From the NCBI GenBank assembly GCA_903870995.1, contig CAIQFD010000008.1, positions 44,716 through 108,715 of the forward strand: DNA of 64,000 nt, in the 5' to 3' direction. The position numbers and the translations under genes are program-made. Source of the DNA: an uncultured Methylophilaceae bacterium. GTDB taxonomy: Bacteria; Pseudomonadota; Gammaproteobacteria; Burkholderiales; Methylophilaceae. Shown in pieces: positions 63,210-64,000 of this stretch; positions within the stretch are counted from its first letter, which is position 1; every line of letters begins with the position of its first letter. The notes under the pieces were generated by a model that was not told the DNA's origin, made no database searches, and saw nothing but the letters and a program-made list of their open reading frames with translations.

Positions 63210-63299
63210 GTTTTTTCCTTGAATGGTGTGACCGGAGGGAATGCGGAAAATTTGGAGTTGCTTGAAAAACTAGAAGTGATAACACTTGAAGCTCTAACA

Positions 63300-63396
63300 C
63301 TCTCACCCGTATCCCGTGCCCGGCACGGTTAATATGGTGAGCGCCGTTAGAACATGTTCCGAGCCTGGGAGTTTTCTCTCGCAGCGCTCCTCGGAA
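63300..63396 (-). promoter_or_regulatory. SAH riboswitch upstream of ahcY
   Basis: On the minus strand the leader reads CCGAGGAGCGCTGCGAG, then CCCAGGCTCGGA, then ACGGCGCTCACC. These are the conserved blocks of the S-adenosylhomocysteine riboswitch: a GAGCGC/GCGCTC helix, and GGCTCGG able to pair with CCGAG in the pseudoknot. A strong downstream hairpin (CCGTGCC/GGCACGG) lies between CTCACC and GGGTGAG. Known members turn ahcY on when SAH accumulates. The AGGAGCG block should not be mistaken for a ribosome site. Confidence 0.93.
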
Positions 63397-63404
63397 TGGC
63401 GGCA

Positions 63405-63432
63405 ATTATACGCGAATATTGTTTTTACACAA
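63405..63432 (-). promoter_or_regulatory. Promoter of the ahcY riboswitch transcript
   Basis: Read on the minus strand: -35-like TTGTGT (63427-63432), 16-bp spacer, perfect -10 TATAAT (63405-63410). The start would be just upstream of the riboswitch. Confidence 0.7.
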
Positions 63433-63485
63433 ATTCAACGCATTAGCCTAAGTTGATGCTAATGAAGTACCTAACCAAAGACATA

Positions 63486-63520
63486 AAAAAACCCCAATCA
63501 GTTCATGATTGAGGTTTTTT
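63486..63520. terminator. Terminator after metK (bidirectional form)
   Basis: AAAAAACC-CAATCA arm pairs with TGATTG-GGTTTTTT, one mismatch, 5-nt loop. T tracts occur on both strands. It separates metK from the ahcY promoter. Confidence 0.88.
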
Positions 63521-63540
63521 AATTTTTTAAACTGGGCGAA

Positions 63541-64000
63541 TTAAATCGAAGCTTTAAGCGCCGCAGCCTTATCAATCGCTTCCCAAGAGAACTCTGGCTC
63601 ATCACGACCGAAGTGGCCATAAGCCGCGGTCTTGGTGTAGATCGGACGTAAGAGATCTAGCATCTTTACGATGCCTTTAGGACGTAGGTCAAAGTGTTCA
63701 CGTACAAGTGCCGTGAGTACTTCGTTAGATACTTTACCCGTACCGTAAGTCTCAACCATGATGGATGTAGGTTGTGCTAAACCAATCGCGTAAGAGATTT
63801 GGACTAGGCAACGTGAAGCAAGTCCTGCTGCCACGATATTCTTCGCCACATAACGACCAGCATAAGCGGCTGAACGGTCTACTTTAGAAGGATCCTTACC
63901 AGAGAATGCACCGCCACCGTGTGGGGCTGCGCCGCCGTAAGTATCCACAATAATCTTACGGCCAGTTAAGCCGCAATCGCCTTGTGGACCGCCAATGACG
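63541..64000 (-). CDS. metK: S-adenosylmethionine synthetase, C-terminal part (cut by window edge)
   Basis: The last 152 residues. They begin [15 protein letters not shown] and continue IIVDTYGG; the phosphate-binding loop [19 protein letters not shown] follows, then [16 protein letters not shown], and the end region [13 protein letters not shown]. Makes SAM from methionine and ATP. The N-terminal part lies beyond position 64000. Confidence 0.97.
   Translation of the reverse strand, partial: VIGGPQGDCGLTGRKIIVDTYGGAAPHGGGAFSGKDPSKVDRSAAYAGRYVAKNIVAAGLASRCLVQISYAIGLAQPTSIMVETYGTGKVSNEVLTALVREHFDLRPKGIVKMLDLLRPIYTKTAAYGHFGRDEPEFSWEAIDKAAALKASI

Overview
The window looks like the chromosome of a Gram-negative betaproteobacterium, most likely an obligate methylotroph of the Methylophilaceae (Methylotenera-like). 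The evidence is the gene order (LPS-export/rpoN/hpf/hprK/rapZ/PTS block; rsmB-DUF4390-ntrY-ntrX; def-fmt; dprA-smg), paired DUF3108 proteins next to purM, an SAH riboswitch in front of ahcY, soxYZ, and moderate GC. The genus is inferred from memory of these families; no search was run. No tRNA, rRNA, CRISPR array or IS element was seen.

Layout. 1-1057 (minus): a small operon with the start of a secreted protein, a DUF3619 protein and an ECF sigma factor. 1195-8374: a PilR-like regulator whose AAA+ core looks broken, a cation/Ca2+ exchanger, AmpD, and an RND efflux adaptor/pump pair. 8402-14404 (minus): GNAT acetyltransferase, dicarboxylate symporter, RsmB-like methyltransferase, two DUF3108 proteins and purM. 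14573-19096: Hda, an FAD oxidoreductase, soxYZ and a BepA-like protease. 19253-19732: moaC.

19636-33344: a genomic island of about 13.6 kb inserted in the 3' end of moaC. A second 97-bp moaC 3' end lies at 33248-33344. Its stop codon overlaps that of the convergent chromosomal lpxO, so it is probably the original gene end, and the complete moaC now uses a tail supplied by the element. The island carries two full-length tyrosine integrases, one near each end and each with its 5' end facing the junction. It also carries a catalytic-domain-only FimB/XerC-like recombinase, an SMC/Rad50-type ATPase (defence candidate), a Pycsar-like nucleotide cyclase homologue, a clamp-loader-like AAA+ protein with a partner, a DUF6641-like protein and two tiny genes. 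A DUF6445-type oxygenase-like protein, a lipoprotein and a porin complete the set. Five copies of a 21-nt hairpin (arms AGCGTC...GACGCT, with compensatory changes) sit just after five plus-strand genes. Two dense noncoding structures (23690-23915 and 24529-24750) have no assigned function. The island is the part most worth a second look.

33341-63209: lpxO, thiO-like oxidase, a Kef-type antiporter, then kdsD-kdsC-lptC-lptA-lptB-rpoN-hpf-hprK-rapZ and a regulatory PTS (EIIA, HPr, EI). After these come prlC, xthA, a methyltransferase, ntrX-ntrY-DUF4390-rsmB-fmt-def, a LysM protein, a dprA with its winged-helix domain split off, smg, metF, and ahcY preceded by an SAH riboswitch. 63541-64000 is the C-terminal part of metK, cut by the window edge; metF, ahcY and metK together form the SAM/methionine cycle.
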